64,000 nt of DNA from Mogibacterium sp. (GCA_016775335.1 JAEUGJ010000030.1:1-64000); one strand, 5' to 3'. Shown: positions 50,248-60,022, numbered from the stretch's first letter. Notes: a model not told the origin generated them from the letters alone. Numbers and translations are program-made.

Positions 50248-51600
50248 TTAGGCAATCCGCCGAATGATTACCCCGATGCGATAATTCGCCTTATACGTGT
50301 TCTCGTGAACCACCTTGTTGGCCACACTCTTCGGCCCCACGGAAAAGAAATAGTACTTGCCGGTCTTCGTGTGCTTGTACACCATGGTGTGGTATCCGTC
50401 CTGCCAACCCACGATATCCCCCGGCTTCAGGTATCCCTTCTTCACGCAATCCGACAAAGTCATGTTCAGATTGGTCTGCACCAGATAATTCGGCGACTTG
50501 ATGAAATAATTCTTCGGAATCTTCTGATCGTAAATCTTTCCGTATCCCAGGTAAAAACAGAATCCGGAAGGTTCAAAGCCCGCGTCCTGCAGAGACCAGG
50601 AAATGTAGGTGGCGCAATTCACCTTCTTGGCCGCCAAGCCTTTTTTGTAAGTCGTTCCGCCGCCGCCGGTGTTGTACTTCAGATTGTTTGTCTCAATCAA
50701 ATTCGCCATCTTGAGCAGCGAATTGTACCACGCGGTGAGAGTGGATTTCGGCATCTGCGCCGCCATCGGCTTCTTATTGCTTTGAAGAACCGTCGCATTC
50801 ACCGATGGGTTGGTTTCCGGCGGTGTAACGGTACTCTCCCCATCCGGATTGGTTCCATTCTCCTTGTTATCCGGAGCAGTACTGTTGTCCTGATTCCCCG
50901 TTTGAGTTCCGGTAGTTCCGCTTCCGGACGGTTTTGCCGAGCTGCTGCCGCTGTCCCGATCTTCCTCAACACGCACGGTCTCCGTCAGGTTCAAATCCTT
51001 GGAGCTGACGAAATAGAATTTCTTACCGTAGCGGAAACGATACCACAGAGTCATGGACCCCTTGGCACTGGTTTCCAGGCACAGGGAAAGTGAGGTTCCC
51101 TTCTTCAAGGTTCCCTTCTTCCGCATCTTGTAACCGGCACCGTAACGGTATGACAGGTTTCGTTTCGCCTTCACCTTCCGGTACTGATACCGCACGTGAT
51201 CCACCTGATTCACCGGCACATATCCCTTCACACTGCCGCATTTAATGTAGAACCACCGCTGCTTTCTGGAGTAGTTCTTGGTGGTGGTAAAGGTCATGTG
51301 TTCCATGGTAATCTTCTTGTTGTTCGGAATCCGGGCCACCTTCTTGGAATGAGAAGAGGCACTTTTCCGCACCACAACACCCGTCCGGCGATTCACCTGT
51401 CCGGAAGCCGGTTTCGTGGTAATCTTTATCGTCTTTACCTGCGAATCTTCTGCGGAACTCGCTTCTGCGCCATAGCTTGCCGGTGCAAATGCCGGCCCCA
51501 ACATGCTGATGACGATCAGGGCAATGCCAAACCACCGCAGGAGCTGCCGCATCCCGACCTGCATTCCCCGGGATTCTCCCCCACATGTTTTTTCTTCCAT
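50248..51600 (-). CDS. Secreted SH3-type/NlpC-P60-like cell wall protein
   Basis: A 450-residue exported protein. A signal segment (about 19-45, hydrophobic, ending PASYGAEA) is followed by two bacterial SH3-like domains (RRTGVVVRKSASSHSKKVARI and the later VKAKRNLSYRYGAGYK). A Gly/Ser/Thr/Asn/Pro-rich linker (about 215-275) leads to a C-terminal papain-like domain with Cys in VNCATYISWSLQDAGF and His in DGYHTMVYKH. This is the layout of peptidoglycan endopeptidases or amidases. AAAGGA precedes the ATG at 51600. It lies next to the surface-polymer cluster. Confidence 0.82.
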   Translation of the reverse strand: MEEKTCGGESRGMQVGMRQLLRWFGIALIVISMLGPAFAPASYGAEASSAEDSQVKTIKITTKPASGQVNRRTGVVVRKSASSHSKKVARIPNNKKITMEHMTFTTTKNYSRKQRWFYIKCGSVKGYVPVNQVDHVRYQYRKVKAKRNLSYRYGAGYKMRKKGTLKKGTSLSLCLETSAKGSMTLWYRFRYGKKFYFVSSKDLNLTETVRVEEDRDSGSSSAKPSGSGTTGTQTGNQDNSTAPDNKENGTNPDGESTVTPPETNPSVNATVLQSNKKPMAAQMPKSTLTAWYNSLLKMANLIETNNLKYNTGGGGTTYKKGLAAKKVNCATYISWSLQDAGFEPSGFCFYLGYGKIYDQKIPKNYFIKSPNYLVQTNLNMTLSDCVKKGYLKPGDIVGWQDGYHTMVYKHTKTGKYYFFSVGPKSVANKVVHENTYKANYRIGVIIRRIA

Positions 51601-51689
51601 TTGGTTTCTGTCCTTTCTGAATATGTAAAAAGAGCGCCAAAATAAAATTATTTGTTAACTTAACCGATAAATTTATTTTAGCATATTAA

Positions 51690-51713
51690 AAGGCGTTGTC
51701 AAGACAACGCCTT
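51690..51713 (-). terminator. Intrinsic terminator of the surface-polymer cluster
   Basis: A perfect 11-bp stem, AAGGCGTTGTC paired with GACAACGCCTT around AA, followed by TTTT on the minus strand. It closes the six-gene run that starts with the ATP-grasp gene. Confidence 0.9.
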
Positions 51714-51748
51714 CTAATTCAACTATTCAGTTTTTCGATAGATTCACC

Positions 51749-53662
51749 CTATTCTGCAGAATCTGCAGCGGTTTTTTCATTTTCCGGAGCAGCCGCTTCG
51801 GTATTATTCGCAGCTTCCTGCTTTTCCGCATCCGCAGATTTCGTCTCTTCTCCGGCTTTCTTGATTTCATGATACAGAATCTTGTTGGTATCGTAATCAT
51901 AGAGAGCGTAATCGTACTTTGGATTCTTGTTGAACTCCACCAGATAGCACTTGTGCCCTGCCGGAATACCCAGCTCTCCGTACTTTCCGGCTGCCTTCTC
52001 GGCATCCGTCAGCTGCGTAAAGAAGATCTGGAACTTATTTCCGTCGATGACACCCATATTGCCCTTATCATCCTTGGCTAGCGCCACGTCCTTTCTGGCA
52101 CCCAGGTATGCACAGGTTCTGCCGTCTTTGTAGCTGGTGTTCAGGGTACTGTTGGACATACCGGATACATATACGTCCGGGTAGAAGAACAGAATCAATT
52201 CTGCCGGAATGGTGGAATCCACATCATGCACGTTCGCGTCCTTCAGCTGCTTCTGCTTTTCCGGATACTTCACAGTTGGAGTTGCCGGGTGACCCTTGTA
52301 GTAGTATTCGTATTCGGAACCGTAGTACTTCTTAACGAAAGCGGTAAACTCCGCAAAGTCCTTTTCGGATGTTACTCGTCCGCCCATGAGAACCATGACC
52401 TTCTTGTGATTCTTCACCGCATCCGCAAACATGCTGTCGCTGAAATGATACCATGCCTTGAATGCCTTATCGTGTTTCTCCGCCTTCAGCTTATTCAGCT
52501 TGTCATTCATGTTGTACTGTTCCATACGGGCCTTTGCCTGAGCCAGGAATTCCGCATCCTGGGATTCAAAGGTACCGTCTTTACGGCCAACCCACCACTT
52601 CACGTTATTTGCGGATGCCACTGCCGCATAGGTATACTTTCTGAGGCTGTAGGACTCATGATTTGCAGCATACTTCACATCTCTCGGATCTGCGTAATGT
52701 CCCTTCTTCCAAGAGCTCTTGAGAAGCTTCCATTCTGCCTCGGTGGTGTCGTATACGCTCTTGGCATTCTCACCGCCGTACAGCTGGTTGAAGAACACAT
52801 AGCTGGAACTTCCGTCCGACAGGAACGTTACATCGTAACGGTTCTCCGGCAGCTTCGTCCTGCATGCCAACTCCAGAACACCCTTAACATAGGTGTCTGT
52901 CAGATAGATGTGGAACTTGGAATTCTTATTCAACGATCTCAAATCCTGCACGTACTTCCGCATGTAATTCGTCATAGAAGCCACATTGCTGGTGGACATC
53001 GGATTTTTCATCTTCGGGTTCTGCTGTACGTTCGGCGGCATCTTGGACCAATTGTAGGATTTCTTTCGGGTCGTTGCGATGGTCGTCGGAATCGGTCTTC
53101 CATCATCACGCTTCGTGATATCCCACAGGGACAGGGAGAACTGCAACGGTCCGTAGGTCGCATTCAGCACTGCGATATTGTATTCCTGTGCGATTACGCC
53201 GGCATTCTTCACCGTAACAGTCTTCAGTTTTTTGCCTTTCTTGTTGTAGTACTTAACCACGAAATTGTATTTACCCATTGCCGGTGCAGCCATGGTGAAA
53301 TACTTTTTCTTTGAGGAAATCGAAGAAAGCTTTACAGTCTTGGATTTCTTCTTGGAAGCCTTCTTATCGCAGTACATATAAGCCGTTGCCTTAATCTTAT
53401 AGACCTTTTTCTTCCCCTTCACCTTCTTCAGTGTCTTCACGCCCGGAACGTATACATTCACGGTCTTGTAATCCACCTTCGCCTGTTTTACCTTTACCGT
53501 ATAACGACCTGCCTTCTTGGAATAGGTCTTCGCGGTTACTGCCGGCGCCTTGCTTTTGGTCTCTGCCGCTGCCTGAAAGGATGCCACGTTAAACGGAATC
53601 ACGCCCAAGCAGAGTGTCAGAATCAAAGCATAGACCAGGCCTTTTCTTTTGACATTAGTCAT
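51749..53662 (-). CDS. Secreted protein with a sialyltransferase-like region
   Basis: A 637-residue exported protein that I recognise only in part. It starts with a signal peptide (MTNVKRKGLVYALILTL..., cleavage after AAA) and a Lys/Tyr-rich beta domain (about 40-165). The central part has no clear match. The C-terminal half contains YYYKGHPATPT, then DVDSTIPAELILFF and VSGMSNSTLN, the pattern of bacterial (poly)sialyltransferase-type GT-B enzymes (KGHP...PAE...S-S). A secreted nucleotide-sugar enzyme would be odd, as donors are cytoplasmic. The C-terminus is Ala/Glu-rich. The ATG at 53662 has GAAGGTG upstream. Confidence 0.65.
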   Translation of the reverse strand: MTNVKRKGLVYALILTLCLGVIPFNVASFQAAAETKSKAPAVTAKTYSKKAGRYTVKVKQAKVDYKTVNVYVPGVKTLKKVKGKKKVYKIKATAYMYCDKKASKKKSKTVKLSSISSKKKYFTMAAPAMGKYNFVVKYYNKKGKKLKTVTVKNAGVIAQEYNIAVLNATYGPLQFSLSLWDITKRDDGRPIPTTIATTRKKSYNWSKMPPNVQQNPKMKNPMSTSNVASMTNYMRKYVQDLRSLNKNSKFHIYLTDTYVKGVLELACRTKLPENRYDVTFLSDGSSSYVFFNQLYGGENAKSVYDTTEAEWKLLKSSWKKGHYADPRDVKYAANHESYSLRKYTYAAVASANNVKWWVGRKDGTFESQDAEFLAQAKARMEQYNMNDKLNKLKAEKHDKAFKAWYHFSDSMFADAVKNHKKVMVLMGGRVTSEKDFAEFTAFVKKYYGSEYEYYYKGHPATPTVKYPEKQKQLKDANVHDVDSTIPAELILFFYPDVYVSGMSNSTLNTSYKDGRTCAYLGARKDVALAKDDKGNMGVIDGNKFQIFFTQLTDAEKAAGKYGELGIPAGHKCYLVEFNKNPKYDYALYDYDTNKILYHEIKKAGEETKSADAEKQEAANNTEAAAPENEKTAADSAE

Positions 53663-53709
53663 ACTTTCACCTTCTCTCATAAACCATAAGAAATAATCCA
53701 CAACGAATA

Positions 53710-55227
53710 CTATTTTCTCCCTTTTGCGAATTGGGACCGAAGCTCTTTTCTGTAACGGAATCCGGATGCCAGTCTCGTCTTGAAAGTATTCTTATAAAAA
53801 CAGATTTTCTTGTTTCTATACTTGACAATGTACCTTCCCGAAACAAAAAATGATTCCTTATGCTTTCGGCTTACTCCCACCGATTCGTCAAAATTGGGGT
53901 TCAAGGTAATCGCATCTTGGTTAAATTCTAGAGTAAACTGCCATTTAATGCAAGGAAAAATCGGTATTTCAACTTTGAAACTTCCAATCTCTGCCACGTG
54001 TTCGCCGACGTAACCCGCGACAAACCCGGCTTTTCCGTATTCTAAATGAATCGGAATGCGTTCTCCCTGATTGGAAGACATGAATATCTTTTTCTGAGCA
54101 TGGGGAAGGCAATCCTTCACGAGACCTTCAATGCAAGCCGTATTCCCATCCAATTCAATCGCGGTAACTTTCAGAACACTGGGAGCCGTGAGATTAATCA
54201 GTCTCAAATCCTTATAATACAGAACTCCATTCTGAAGCGTCATCTCATCCTGAATTTGGAAGCCATACTTCAACAGGAACAGATAGAGCCGCCGGTATTG
54301 ATTCAAGCCGTCGCGTGTAGACAGAATCTCATCATCGATATATTCCAACGTCTGCTTCATCACTTGAACATAAGCATTTCGTTCTTCCTCATTCAGCTTT
54401 CGAATTGCCTCCGGAATGTACTTCCGCCACTGTATGTCGTAACGAATCAGGTGCTGAACATACGCAGGAACAAAGCCATATTTGTTCTTTGAATATTCTA
54501 TCAGATGCAAATAATAGTTTTGGGGAATATCCAAATAAAACTCTTTTTGCATTCGTATGGTTCCGGTTAAAGAGTCGCTCGTTTCAAATCGGCGATAAAA
54601 ATACGTCGAGTCTGCACATATTCCGAGCTTCAGGCGTTTCAGAATTACAAAAGCATTGAACAACGCATCTTCTGCGGTTTGCAGACGCCCGTCAAATCGC
54701 ACATCCTGAATCGCTTCGCTTCGAAACACGGAATTTCCGATTGCCGATTGAACGTATTCCGGATTCACCTTAAGATCGATTACTTGATTTCCGTTTTCGA
54801 AACGCCAATTCAGAGCATGTTCTTTTCCATAAAAATCCCCCACATGTTCCAGACGGCAAACGCATACGTCAAAGGCATCCTCTTTTTGTTTAAAAAAGCA
54901 ATACACATTTTCCAGCATGGTCTGAGAATAGTAATCGTCAGAATCCAGAAAAGCCGTATATTCTCCTTCGATTTTTTCCATTCCGCTATTTCTTGCGCTG
55001 GCAACCCCACCGTTTTCCTTGTCAATGTATACGATATTTTCCGGAAAACGCTGAAAATATTTTTCGCACATTTCGCCGGAATTATCCTTGCTTCCATCGT
55101 TTACCAGAATCAACTGAACGTTCTCTTTGAATCCGATAGACTGCTTTATAACGGATTCGATGCACTCTTCCAGAAATGCCTCCGCATTATATACCGGTAC
55201 GATAATTGAAAACTTGTATTTATTCAA
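53710..55227 (-). CDS. Family 2 glycosyltransferase with C-terminal accessory domain
   Basis: A 505-residue cytoplasmic enzyme. The GT-A core has FSIIVPVYNAEAFLEECIESV, VNDGSKDNS, DKENGGVASARNSGM and the metal-binding LDSDDYY near residue 95. After ~300 residues a beta-rich domain follows (LKVTAIELDGNTACIEG, then the RYIVKYRNKKICFYKN strands) like those found in TarS/TagF-like wall teichoic acid enzymes. It probably adds a sugar to a surface polymer. It lies 24 bases after the acyltransferase gene. Confidence 0.85.
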   Translation of the reverse strand: MNKYKFSIIVPVYNAEAFLEECIESVIKQSIGFKENVQLILVNDGSKDNSGEMCEKYFQRFPENIVYIDKENGGVASARNSGMEKIEGEYTAFLDSDDYYSQTMLENVYCFFKQKEDAFDVCVCRLEHVGDFYGKEHALNWRFENGNQVIDLKVNPEYVQSAIGNSVFRSEAIQDVRFDGRLQTAEDALFNAFVILKRLKLGICADSTYFYRRFETSDSLTGTIRMQKEFYLDIPQNYYLHLIEYSKNKYGFVPAYVQHLIRYDIQWRKYIPEAIRKLNEEERNAYVQVMKQTLEYIDDEILSTRDGLNQYRRLYLFLLKYGFQIQDEMTLQNGVLYYKDLRLINLTAPSVLKVTAIELDGNTACIEGLVKDCLPHAQKKIFMSSNQGERIPIHLEYGKAGFVAGYVGEHVAEIGSFKVEIPIFPCIKWQFTLEFNQDAITLNPNFDESVGVSRKHKESFFVSGRYIVKYRNKKICFYKNTFKTRLASGFRYRKELRSQFAKGRK

Positions 55228-55251
55228 GCTCTCCCTCCTCTTGCGTCTCTA

Positions 55252-56106
55252 TTACTTCCAAAAGCGAAATCTGAACTTTCTCGATGACTGTTTTTCGCCG
55301 ATGTAAAAACGATTTTTTTCCGGATTGTTCACGAGCTCCTGTTCGATAACCATCAACCTGTCCTGAGAAGTCTTTTGCTTGCACAAGTGAGAATCAACGC
55401 TTTTTAAATTATATTTAACTTCTTCAGATTCGTATATCCATTGATCCGAATCCATTCTCTTATACTTTTCGGATTTCTTTTTTCCGTAATTATGAACGCA
55501 CTCTTTGGAAAAGAAAACTCCTTTTTTTATTACTTTAGCAGGATTTCCGGCCGCCACGGTATTCGAAGGAATGGCTTTGCCGGAAACGACTGCACCGCCC
55601 CCGATTACCGAACCCGAGCCGATAGACGTTCCTTTTAGCAGCAGCGCACCTTGACCAATCCACACGTGATCCCCCATCAGTACGGACCTGCTTTCATTGA
55701 TCCGTTCTTTCGTTTCACAGCTGTAAAGAAGGTGCGGATCCGCCGTTCTCACGTATATTCCGAAAGAAAAAAGGCCATCATCTCCGATAATGATATTTTG
55801 TCTTTCCGATGTTATCAGCGTAGCCCTTCCGTTGAAATAATTATCCCGCCCGATATATATGCAGGTATTTGAATATGCATGTACATTCAATCGGTATACG
55901 TGCTTATTTCTGCTGAGATATACAATCGCATTATCTCCTTCCAGTACTATTTCAGAATCACGTATGTTTACCCCGTCTTCGATGACAAGGATGCTGTTTT
56001 TTCCGGTAAAGCGAATGCTCGTGCAATCATCCATCGTGGACTTTTCCGGATTGACATACACGGTGTTTTCCCGGAGCTCCTGTCCAAACTCAGTTAATTC
56101 TTCCAT
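55252..56106 (-). CDS. Hexapeptide-repeat acyltransferase
   Basis: A 284-residue left-handed beta-helix protein. Hexapeptide-type repeats run from about residue 35 to 190 (NSILVIEDGVNIRDSEIVLEGDN and so on), with catalytic-type His in the GDHVWIGQGALLLKG region and the closing IGSGSVIGGGAVVSGKAIPSNTVAAGNPAKVIKKG typical of acetyltransferases on sugars. The C-terminal ~80 residues are charged and helical. It is expected to acetylate a sugar of the polymer made by this cluster, using acetyl-CoA. Confidence 0.85.
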   Translation of the reverse strand: MEELTEFGQELRENTVYVNPEKSTMDDCTSIRFTGKNSILVIEDGVNIRDSEIVLEGDNAIVYLSRNKHVYRLNVHAYSNTCIYIGRDNYFNGRATLITSERQNIIIGDDGLFSFGIYVRTADPHLLYSCETKERINESRSVLMGDHVWIGQGALLLKGTSIGSGSVIGGGAVVSGKAIPSNTVAAGNPAKVIKKGVFFSKECVHNYGKKKSEKYKRMDSDQWIYESEEVKYNLKSVDSHLCKQKTSQDRLMVIEQELVNNPEKNRFYIGEKQSSRKFRFRFWK

Positions 56107-56151
56107 CTAACCGTTCCCCCCACTTATCTTTATAAAGCCATTCATTGAGTA

Positions 56152-57408
56152 TTAAATCATATAGCGTCCGCCGTGACCGATATGGTTCAGGTACACCATC
56201 TGGGATCCCATATGGAGAACCAGAAGCCCGATGCCAACGACACCGTAGGCGATTTTCAGATTTTTCTTTCCCTTGCAGAATTCCGGATCGTACAGGTTCT
56301 CGATGAACTTTGCCATGCTGATGACGAACATCAGATATACCGCAACCTTCTTTCCCCAGGCAAAATTACCGTGAGTCGCTCTCGGACCGCTTTCCGAGAA
56401 GGTGAAATGTTCCGCATATCCCCACAGCACCGTCAGCCAGCCCACCGCGTATTCCGGTTTCTTTAGTGACTTCAGGTTAAAAGCAAGTACGAACAGCGGG
56501 AATGCCAGTCCGGCAATAATACTCAGCGTAATGGAGAAATCCTGATTGAAATACGCCCGCCCCAGATCGATGACCACCTTGGAGGCTTCTTTTCCCGCTT
56601 CCACAGACGCCTGCTGGGTATCCTTTCCGAACAAGGTCTGATTCAGCATCAGAAAATAAATGCAGGACGGAAGCATGGTGAGCCCCATAATTACCACCTG
56701 CCGGAAGCGGTACGCCTTGGATACGATGCGGCAATCCCTTATCTCCGATACGTCGACGGTACGGAAAACATCCGCCAGCAGCACCATCGCCGCCGCCGGG
56801 AAGAATGCCATGATGAAACTTGGTTTTGCCCAGGCGGACAGCAAAAAAGTCACCGCCAGGAGAATCCAGAATCTTATGGAAATCCCTTCCATGTAATTCT
56901 CGTATACCTTATAGAAAACCAACAGTGCAAAAATGGAGAACACCGTTACCATAATCTGAGTCGGATTCTGCCAAGCATATTTGCTCTGAGTCTTTGCGTA
57001 GAAATACGGCATGAACTTCGGGATGTAAATCGGTCCGGTGTACAATGCCACCAGCGAAAGTACTTCCGCCGGAATCCGGGTCTTGGTGATTTCTTTCGTG
57101 AAGAATCGTATCAAAAGGTAGTTCCCCACCACCGTAAAGAGCACCAGCAAGCCGATTACCGCGGCGATTCCCCAAGGGCTGGCAGTCACCTTGTCCATGT
57201 ATTTCACTAGAAATCCAATCATCCGGTAGGTATACTGGTCCCGTCGGGCAATGTTCAGGTGAAGTGCCATATCCGAAAAATATTTTCCGTTATACAGAAT
57301 ACTCTGCCGATATGCCAGCAGAGTTTCCATCGCAAATGTCAGCGCCAGACAGATACCGAACACGATATCTGCCGGACGCTGCAGCCGTTCTAATTTATTT
57401 TTTTCCAT
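56152..57408 (-). CDS. Polytopic membrane protein of a surface-glycan cluster (unknown family)
   Basis: A 418-residue protein with about 9-11 hydrophobic helices. I do not recognise the family with certainty; the early acidic residues in YFSDMALHLNIARRD after the first helix and the overall layout resemble membrane glycosyltransferases of the GT-C class (EpsG or mannosyltransferase-like), but no firm motif supports this. The ATG at 57408 has AAGGTGG seven bases upstream and overlaps the ligase stop by 14 bases, so the two are coupled. A polymerase or lipid-linked sugar transferase role is inference. Confidence 0.65.
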   Translation of the reverse strand: MEKNKLERLQRPADIVFGICLALTFAMETLLAYRQSILYNGKYFSDMALHLNIARRDQYTYRMIGFLVKYMDKVTASPWGIAAVIGLLVLFTVVGNYLLIRFFTKEITKTRIPAEVLSLVALYTGPIYIPKFMPYFYAKTQSKYAWQNPTQIMVTVFSIFALLVFYKVYENYMEGISIRFWILLAVTFLLSAWAKPSFIMAFFPAAAMVLLADVFRTVDVSEIRDCRIVSKAYRFRQVVIMGLTMLPSCIYFLMLNQTLFGKDTQQASVEAGKEASKVVIDLGRAYFNQDFSITLSIIAGLAFPLFVLAFNLKSLKKPEYAVGWLTVLWGYAEHFTFSESGPRATHGNFAWGKKVAVYLMFVISMAKFIENLYDPEFCKGKKNLKIAYGVVGIGLLVLHMGSQMVYLNHIGHGGRYMI

Positions 57409-58702
57409 TCTCGTCCACCTTGCATACAATCATTCGCAGTTTGCCGTTGCTGTCCGGCGGAATGGAGTTGGACCATTCGAAGTCGATATCCATATGATGT
57501 TTGAACTTTTTGTTCAAAGCCTCATCCAATTCTTTTTCGATCTGTTCCAATGTCTTCAGGGATTCCTTGCTCTGAACGCACTGAACCACGATATGAGTGT
57601 AGGAATCCTGCACGAAACGAATCTGAACCACGTCCTCGCAATGTGCGATAATCGGAGCGATTTCAAAGAAAGTGGTCACCTCGCCGGTGTCGTAGCGGAA
57701 GAAGTCGTTCATCCGTCCCTGAAGACTGGTAACGTAACGAACGCCGTCCCGCACTTCGGAAATGGCCTTATCGCCAATCTTATAGTTAATCAGCGGAATA
57801 TCCGTCTTGAACAGCGGGGTGATTACCACAGAGCCCGCATCGGCCAGCCGGTCGTTTTCGTCATAAATATTGATTGCATATGCATCGTAGTGAATGATGT
57901 GCTCCGGGCTGTCGAAAAGCTTCAACATGCAGGAACCGGTTTCGGCGCTGCCGTACGCATCGATAATTCCATCTCCCAGAATTTCCTTGAACAGCTTTCT
58001 GGCTGCCGGATCCGTCATCTCGCCGGAGGCGCAGAAGAATTTCGGCTGCCAAATATCGCTGTGATTCTCCTTGCAATACAGACAGAGACGCATCAATTCC
58101 GTCTTGTTCATGTACAGAAAATCCGGTTTGTACTCGTTTACCTGCTTGATCATGTCCTCTTCCGGCGCGTACTGATTCAGAAAACCTCTTCGGAGGATGC
58201 CGAATTTCTGCAGGAACGTATCCGCACCGGCGGAAGTACTGTGAGCACTCTTCCGGCTCATGGTCTTTCCGCGGAATGGGTTGTATCCCGCCATGCACAT
58301 TACCCGGAACCAGTCGGCCATCATGAAGGCCTTCTCCTTTGGAGAATACAGGAGCATCAGCGGCTTTCCGGAAGAACCACTGGTGGTGTCATGGAACCAA
58401 TCCTTGTATTTCGGCTTTTCCGCTTCCTCGTTCATCCAAGCGCGAAGCTCGTCCTTGGTGAGAGGCGGCAGCTTCACCAAATCCTCCGCAGTACGAATAT
58501 CCTCCGGCTTTACGCCGGCTCTGTCGAAACGCTCCCGATAGAATGGGATCCGGTACGCCTTCTTCATGAGCTTGTGAAGGCGCTTCTCCTGAATCTTCTT
58601 TAGGCGAATATAGTCGTCTCCCTTCGGATACTTTCTGTTCAGCTTCATCAGGTCAAAGAACAGAAATACGTTTACCATTTTTTTCTGTAGCTTATCCAGC
58701 AT
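57395..58702 (-). CDS. Phenylacetate-CoA ligase/CapK-like AMP-forming ligase
   Basis: A 435-residue member of the adenylate-forming family related to PaaK and CapK. The P-loop-like TSGSSGKPLML (about 108-118), DAYGSAETG and the RMNDFFRYDTGEVT segment near the C-terminus are visible. In polysaccharide gene clusters such proteins are thought to activate carboxylic acids for transfer to sugars. The gene lies 13 bases after the ATP-grasp gene, so two different carboxylate-activating enzymes stand side by side. Substrate unknown. Confidence 0.85.
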   Translation of the reverse strand: MLDKLQKKMVNVFLFFDLMKLNRKYPKGDDYIRLKKIQEKRLHKLMKKAYRIPFYRERFDRAGVKPEDIRTAEDLVKLPPLTKDELRAWMNEEAEKPKYKDWFHDTTSGSSGKPLMLLYSPKEKAFMMADWFRVMCMAGYNPFRGKTMSRKSAHSTSAGADTFLQKFGILRRGFLNQYAPEEDMIKQVNEYKPDFLYMNKTELMRLCLYCKENHSDIWQPKFFCASGEMTDPAARKLFKEILGDGIIDAYGSAETGSCMLKLFDSPEHIIHYDAYAINIYDENDRLADAGSVVITPLFKTDIPLINYKIGDKAISEVRDGVRYVTSLQGRMNDFFRYDTGEVTTFFEIAPIIAHCEDVVQIRFVQDSYTHIVVQCVQSKESLKTLEQIEKELDEALNKKFKHHMDIDFEWSNSIPPDSNGKLRMIVCKVDENGKK

Positions 58703-58715
58703 TTAATTTCTCCTC

Positions 58716-59948
58716 CTATTTCCACACCAGGTCACGGGTTGTACCGGCCGATTCGCATTCTACATGCAGAATGTCCTGTATGTGTGCGACTCTCTCCAGC
58801 CATTGCTCCTCAGAATTCGCTTCCACAATCAACGCCAGCCGATTGGTCTTGTTCAGCTTCTCCACCGGAACGTCCATTCCGATATGCAAATTATCCAGTT
58901 GATTGCGGTGGACATACGGCAATGCTTTCACTTCCTCCAACCCCGAGATGCTCTTCACCGTTCCAAAAGGTACGTAGAAGGCCTTGTAGCCGGAATACTT
59001 TCCGGTAGCTTTCGATTGCGGCATTTCTTGAAGCTGTCCCAAAGCAATGTCTACCAGGAACTTCTCCACGTTAATTCCCGTTTCCAAGGAAATCAAATCC
59101 GATGAGATGTACACGCCGCCGCCTCTGGCCGCCGTCTCCAGCAGGTAGATTTCGTCGCCGTCCATGATAAATTCGCTGTGGGTCAACCCCTGCTTCAGCC
59201 CAAAGGCTTCGATGATTTCCCGATTTCGCTCCAGCACGCGCCGGACCGTCTCCGGATTCCGTACCGACGGTGTTCGGCGGCTTTCCGCCGCATAAGCGTT
59301 CTCAATATCAAAGTAATGGGTGTCGCCGATAATCAGATTGCGGAACGTTCCGTCAAAAGCCATCCCTTCCACAAAGAACTCCATTCCCATGGCCATCTTC
59401 TCGATGATTACTTCTCCGTTGGAAGAAAAACCGGCACTCTCGTCAAAATACTTTCGGATATCCTCCTCCGAATCGCAGGAATAGATTCCCCGGCTTCCCT
59501 GGGAGTCCAGTGGTTTGATGATGACCGTCGTTCCCTCCAATTCTCGCCAAAAGGACACTGCATCCTCCACGGAAGCTACGGTGCGGTTCGGGAGGCACGG
59601 AATTCCCGCTTCTTCCATCACGTCCCGCATCCTCGCCTTGTCGGTAAAAAGAAGTCCCGTCTCGTAACCGATTCCCGGTAATCCCATCTGTTCCGCCACG
59701 TAAGCCACGGTGCGAACGGAGATGTCCGTCTGATCCGTAATGATTCCGTCAATTTTCTGTTCTCTGCAGAAGTTCAGCGCTGCTTCCTGATTTCTCACAT
59801 CGATGAGGCAGCGCTCCTTGATGTAGGGTTCAAATGTTTTGTCTATTACCGGTGCAATCAGCACCACGTCGTTTTCTTTTGACGCTTCCTGAACCAAAGG
59901 AAGCTGGAAATCACCGGCTCCCACGATTGCAATCTTTTTTCTTCTCAT
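58716..59948 (-). CDS. ATP-grasp family ligase
   Basis: A 410-residue ATP-grasp enzyme that joins a carboxylate (through an acyl phosphate) to an amine or other nucleophile. The N-terminal dinucleotide-like loop KKIAIVGAGDFQLPLV, the ATP-binding VIIKPLDSQGSRGIYSC, and HSEFIMDGDEIYLLETAARGGG with the metal-binding Glu are seen. It heads the cluster. The start at 59948 has only a weak ribosome binding site. Role in peptide or amino-acyl modification of a glycan is inferred from neighbours. Confidence 0.87.
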   Translation of the reverse strand: MRRKKIAIVGAGDFQLPLVQEASKENDVVLIAPVIDKTFEPYIKERCLIDVRNQEAALNFCREQKIDGIITDQTDISVRTVAYVAEQMGLPGIGYETGLLFTDKARMRDVMEEAGIPCLPNRTVASVEDAVSFWRELEGTTVIIKPLDSQGSRGIYSCDSEEDIRKYFDESAGFSSNGEVIIEKMAMGMEFFVEGMAFDGTFRNLIIGDTHYFDIENAYAAESRRTPSVRNPETVRRVLERNREIIEAFGLKQGLTHSEFIMDGDEIYLLETAARGGGVYISSDLISLETGINVEKFLVDIALGQLQEMPQSKATGKYSGYKAFYVPFGTVKSISGLEEVKALPYVHRNQLDNLHIGMDVPVEKLNKTNRLALIVEANSEEQWLERVAHIQDILHVECESAGTTRDLVWK

Positions 59949-60022
59949 TATACCAATTCTTTCTGTTTTTTTAACGTCACTGGGTCTATTGTATCACACT
60001 TTGGAAAAGGCGAACACAGCGA

